From Talpa occidentalis (taxonomy: Eukaryota; Chordata; Mammalia; Eulipotyphla; Talpidae), in the NCBI RefSeq assembly GCF_014898055.3, contig NW_023601433.1, positions 47,797,876 through 47,861,875 of the forward strand: DNA of 64,000 bases, written 5' to 3'. Positions 59,789-64,000 of this stretch are shown here, piece by piece. A program made the translations under genes and the position numbers. A model generated the notes under the pieces. That model did no database searches, had not been told where the DNA came from, and was given only the letters and a program-made list of their open reading frames with translations. How positions within the stretch are numbered: position 1 is the stretch's first letter; each line of letters starts with the position of its first letter.

Positions 59789-60098
59789 ATCTATGTCAAA
59801 TAGTTCTTTCTTTTTTTTTTAGAAGATTTATTTTTTATTTATACAATAGCTGGGGTACAGGCCAGAGGCGTGGGAGGGTGAGAGGATTCACCAGAGACAG
59901 AGCAGGGAGCAGAACAGGCAGACAAACTGAGAGCACTGCTGAGGGGAACAGCAGGCGAGACAGGAGAGGTCTGCTGAACCATATAGGAATCTCCCTGGCC
60001 GGCCAGGACTCGAACCCGCGTTACAGAGGCTGCAGACAGCTTCACAGCGCTGCGCTCAACCTTCTATTCCACCAGGGAGGCCCTATGTCAAATATTTC
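59789..60098 (-). mobile_element. tRNA-headed SINE (type I), third of three
   Basis: SINE about 59810-60082 on the minus strand, with a T run and 'agatttattttttatttata' at the tail side, body 'ggattcaccagagacagagc', head CCACCAGGGAGGCC. Target duplications ctatgtcaaatagttctt (about 59790) and ctatgtcaaatatttctt (about 60083) differ at one base. Confidence 0.9.
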
Positions 60099-60119
60099 TT
60101 AATAAAATTGGGGAAAAAA

Positions 60120-61740
60120 GAAATGTAACACTTCCATCAGGTGGAGCTTGGTCAGAACGGGTAGGGAAAAATGGATTTAAAATCTTCCTAAGTAGGAACT
60201 GACTTGTTTCACAAGAGCATTGGAAATCTCCATTGTGAAAGCAGGAGCTAAGGCTCTGGGCTGCTTCCTGCATTGTCTTACTTTGGTGGCTGTTTTCTTT
60301 GGTGCTTCAGTTTCAGTGCAGAATTCCCTTGCAAATTTGTTCCCCAAAGGGAACTTTGGGAGTTCCCTTTCTCTAAAAGCAGAGATTGTCCCTTCACAGG
60401 GTACTGACCTCTGGGAGAAATAAAATTGCATGGAACAAGCTCCTACCTGAATCATTGTTCTTTGATATCATCAAGGAAGATACTGGTGTCCTTTTCTTAG
60501 CATGAAACTCACAGAAACTGTTCATACTGAGCAGATTTGAGCTGCTCTGTCCACAGCCTAGTACCACCTCCAGTTGGAGTCAAGAGCTGTGATCTTTGTC
60601 AGATCTGTGTTGGTGAGAAAAATTTTGTTATATTCCTGTATTTGCCTAAATTGATAGAGTGTAAATGCCTGCCTTCCCCAAAACAAATCCTTCACCAATC
60701 TGAAAATTCCATATGGACCCAGATTCTTTTATGGAATGTATGTTTATTATCAAGAAGCTGTTCACTTTTATGGCAATGAAGAACTGGAGTGGCAACCGGG
60801 AAAACATACTTTTATCTATACCACTTTCCCAAACAAGCTTGCATTTCCCAATCTCCATAAACCAAGGTTCAATTCCTATTGTAGCTGCAATAATATCTCC
60901 AATGTTATTCTTGTTCCTGCAGCTCTTGGGTCCTTGCTGCAACTTTCTTCCAGGCACCAAAATAGACAGACAAGAAAAGGCTTGTAAAGTCACATAGCTT
61001 GGTCATCAGATCCTGGTGGATATTCCCTCTGGTGTGTCTTTCTGATGCCCTGACTTGCCTGGATTTGAATAATGCCAGCAATAGGGCTTCAGAATCCTTT
61101 GGGATTTGACAATGTATTCTCTTGTAGATGTAGGTTTTTTTTTTTTTTACTTTTTGATTTATTCAATCATTCCTGGGAATGCCTGAGTTGGATCTCTGCT
61201 GATGGCACCCTCATGCTTCTCCTTTTGTTATAGTCTGATATTCACCCCTCAGTAGGTGTGGGGTATCTTCTGTCTTTGCTTCATAGTCACCCTTTTGCTA
61301 AACTCTGTCTGCTTTGGATTCACTTATGGCATAACACTCCTTTACCTTCACTATTTTGCTACTGTATATCTATAAATTCTCTTCATTTTTTTTTCTCTCA
61401 GCCTCTTTGCTCTACATGCTATTGATATGTCACTACAAGAGACAAGGAACATGAGGAGAAAGATAGAGTGTGGTCTAGGGCAGTCCCCTGCTAAGGACAT
61501 AATGAATGAATTGTTGGTTTCAGAGATGATTTGGGGTCAGAAGTTGCCAAATTGGAGAAGAGCTGGAGATGCTGGCTTTCCAAGGTCTGAGAGGGGAGCT
61601 GTGAATCTGGAAAGCAAATCTTTGCAATCCTGCCACCTGCCATTTCATTTACTTATCTTTTGGATCAAATTGCTGGCCTGAATTTTAAATTTGAACTTGT
61701 TTCCTTTCCTTTCATATCACTGTCTCTTATCTTTATTCTC
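60120..61740. other. Unique stretch with overlapping frames, no gene named
   Basis: Several moderately long frames on both strands (60177-60455 minus, 60646-60993 minus, 60713-60997 plus, 61427-61681 plus). None has a motif I recognise, and the strands contradict each other. It could contain an unrecognised retropseudogene, but I cannot support one. T run at 61137-61148. Confidence 0.4.
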
Positions 61741-61774
61741 TACTCTCACAGTGGCTGTAATCATAGACTAAATC

Positions 61775-61940
61775 ATAGACTAAAATATTAGGAGTGGGAG
61801 GGGTGGGGGAATTGAGATCACCCCGTTAACTCCCTAAATTAGATACGAAGGAGGCGATGACTTTTTCAAGGTCATCCCGCAAGCTGGTAGAGGAGCTGAA
61901 ACTAGAAGCCCATCTTCTGAATTTCAGGCCAAAACTGTCT
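61775..61940 (+). repeat. Possible MIR-like remnant
   Basis: The order 'gaattgagatcacc', 'tttttcaaggtcatcccgca', 'gctggtagaggagctgaaac' resembles an old core-SINE (theme of CAAGGTCAC...AGCTGGTAAGTGGCAGAGCTG). Diverged and tentative. Confidence 0.4.
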
Positions 61941-61944
61941 TCTC

Positions 61945-64000
61945 TAATGGATAGCTGCTTAAATTTGTGGAATTCAGCAAAAGGTAACTTCTGCTGAAGC
62001 AGCTGCCTCCAAGTGTGCTCAGAAAGTAATGGTGTGCATCAATTTGCCAGAGAGAAATGGCAAGGGAAAGAACTCACAGCGCTGAGAGAAGAAATGTCAA
62101 ATAAACCTTCAATTAGCCTTCTTCTTCTGTAGGAAAACTAAAATTAACATAGCATATAACACCAAATTAAGTGATTTGACTTGGAAGTGAGAGTCATTAA
62201 CATATTCTGGGTTTTTCCCCTTCATAGTTTAAGGTAAGCTTTTCTTATTCTTTTTTTTTTTTTTTAATAATAAAGAGTACAATTTTGAGAAGAGTGTCCT
62301 AGGTATTATTTAATCATCCAAAATGTCTTTGCCTATAATCCCTAAGCCAGTTAATAAGTAATTGGTTAATTGTAATTTGAAATTCAGAGTAAAGTATTTT
62401 AAGTAGATCCTATGGTAGGCAGAAATGTGTGCGACTAATAAAATGACAGCCCCTCGTTGTAAATCCCTGTGCCTCTGTTACTGTTTATAATTTGCCCTTG
62501 AGCTGTCCTATGGCATATTATCCAGTCATTGCTTTTCTCATTGACATGTGCATATGAGAATATACCATTAAATAATGTGGGTATATTCATATATTCCATA
62601 CATTGTAACTCCTTTCAGCCTAAAATGACCTTTTGTAGAGTGTTAATTACATAATTTACTAATTCTTAACCTTTAAGTTCATTATCCACTAATGGCAGTG
62701 AGTCAAAATAAAGTTAAGGAAAGTTATTTATCTTCTATTTTGGTGAAAAATACTTGAAACTAAGAGATCAATCTATCTCTCATTTTATAAAGTATAAAAA
62801 GAAATAAGAGAAAGAAACTGAAAATTTCCCCAAAGAGCTGTGTGGCTTCATAGTCTATGTTTGTTCCCTATAATTAAAATGCTACTTCTAAAGGGATTGA
62901 ATATTGTTGATGCTCTCTGTCTCAGAAACAAGGGAACTCTAAAGCATATTGAATCAAACATACAGAAAAGAAATGTCCTACAATCATAATGGGGTGATAA
63001 GGAAGTGCTAGAATAGCATGGTGACTTCACAAGAAAGTTCCTTTTAGAGACTTTGCATGGTTGGATATCAGTAGATAAATTTGTGTCATTTGGACTTTCA
63101 AGTGTCTCAATAGCTGTATACCTGTGTAAACTTTGTTTGATTCCCATCATTCTTTGAGCCAAGTGTTTAGTTAGAATTAAATCCTTGTCACTCAGTATAA
63201 CTTCTTTAAGTCCTCATAGGTATGTAGAAAGTGCTCATCAATCCCCCTTAGGGCACATACATATCCAGCTTCCTAAATACATTGATACTGTGTTTTTTTA
63301 ATCAGAGAGGTACATAATGAGAAACTTGTACCTTAGCTATGGAAACTAAGAATATTGGAAAATAAACGCAGTCTTTTACAGTTTTTCTAATTCAGGCTTT
63401 TGTTCTTTGGGACTTTTCCTGGTTTTGCTCTTCCTATTTTGTCAACTGTGATGTTTCTGATTTTTTTGGGTACATACAGTGGGAGTAGGAAAGACTGCCT
63501 TTAAATAGACACCCAACAGTTTAGGAAATAGATTATCAACCTCTCCCAGGTATTTATTATCCCACATCACTCTGTTGTTGTCCTTGTACTCCATTTATAC
63601 TGCCCCCAATTCACATCTCCAGAGCAAAGCATCAAGATGCTATTTGTCTGTCTTAACATTTTCCCAATTCTGAACTAATCTGATTCCCATCTTAGGTAAT
63701 TCCATGGACAGGTCATTTGAGGAATGTCTCCTGTCTTATAAAGATAAAACCCTGTACCCTGTGAACAGCTCACATAAGAATCCCAGAGACTCACCTCAGG
63801 CACCACTCCCAGGAGAGTTCGAGAGCCAAGTCATGTCTCTGGTTTTGGCACTTTCTCATTATGAGATATATGCAATGCATACCTGGAATTTAGTCTAACA
63901 ACTTTCATTCTTAGACTGAGAGGAAGAAAAGGCAAAACCTTCCTGGTTTTCATTTTTCTGATCTATTCTTGGCTTCACCTCTCTGTTTTGATAATTTTTA
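61945..64000. other. Non-coding stretch, nothing assigned
   Basis: Unique AT-rich DNA. T run at about 62252-62266. Frames at 62848-63162 (minus) and 63704-63898 (plus) have no recognisable motif. Confidence 0.5.

Larger units (their letters stand above)
58740..60118 (+). mobile_element. Old L1 3' end, split by three SINEs
   Basis: L1 pieces read continuously once the SINEs are removed: 'gatggcattatgttaaatga' and 'gatctcacttttatatggaa' (58775-58848), then 59122-59145, 59455-59800 ('gcatgataactagagtttac', 'gttgtacaccttaaacttaa') and 60083-60118. Plus orientation, no coding capacity. Confidence 0.75.

Noticed and set aside
60177..60997. Possible retropseudogene, since frames of 60-115 codons occur on both strands
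   Set aside because: I could not recognise any protein family, the strands conflict, and I saw no A tract or target duplication.

Overview
This window is vertebrate, specifically mammalian, nuclear DNA with no intact protein-coding gene that I can support. Evidence: several ages of LINE-1 (L1), remnants of ancient L2 and MIR, a processed ribosomal-protein pseudogene, MaLR/ERV-type LTRs, and 13 copies of a tRNA-headed SINE of about 270 bp. It is either intergenic or deep intronic. The SINE (head near GGGCCTCCCTGGTGGCGCAG, tail of ATAAATAAATC type) is not primate Alu, rodent B1/B2, carnivore Can-SINE, pig PRE, horse ERE or vesper-bat VES. Together with an L1 that was active fairly recently, it makes me think of a laurasiatherian, possibly the horseshoe/leaf-nosed bat group (Rhin-1-like SINE). 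That last step is inference from memory and is not proven here.

Layout. 1-7.1 kb: mostly unique AT-rich DNA with L1M and L2 remnants. 7.1-8.9 kb: an old L1 that received an RPL10A retropseudogene, which then received a SINE. 9.0-10.35 kb: an old LTR. 10.35-11.7 kb: a stack of two young L1 fragments and a SINE sharing one target-site duplication (TSD) in three copies. 12.3-14.2 kb: old L1, L2 and a SINE. 14.2-19.7 kb: mostly unique. 19.75-25.5 kb: a nearly full-length young L1 on the minus strand (3' UTR, broken ORF2, broken ORF1 with an expanded coiled-coil repeat, GC-rich 5' UTR), cut by a 100-N assembly gap at 25529-25628. 28.6-31 kb: an inverted old L1 with a younger L1 nested in it. 31-32.2 kb: L2. 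32.4-46.7 kb: a field of solo or fragmentary ERV LTRs of at least four families (called A, B, C and D here), several with 4-bp TSDs, and no recognisable gag, pol or env. 48-52 kb: three SINEs in otherwise unique DNA. 55.3-57.8 kb: a hAT-like DNA transposon remnant and an inverted L1. 58.7-60.1 kb: an L1 3' end cut by three SINEs. 60.1-64 kb: unique.

The observation I find most worth checking is that the 3' body of the abundant SINE aligns over about 100 bp with the R/U5 part of LTR family C (40.1-41.4 kb). This suggests that the SINE is a fusion of a tRNA head with an LTR-derived body. Also notable are a 138-bp inverted templated copy inside an LTR (42.07-42.2 kb), and insertion histories that can be read from the duplicated target sites. 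Nothing here looks like a new gene system.
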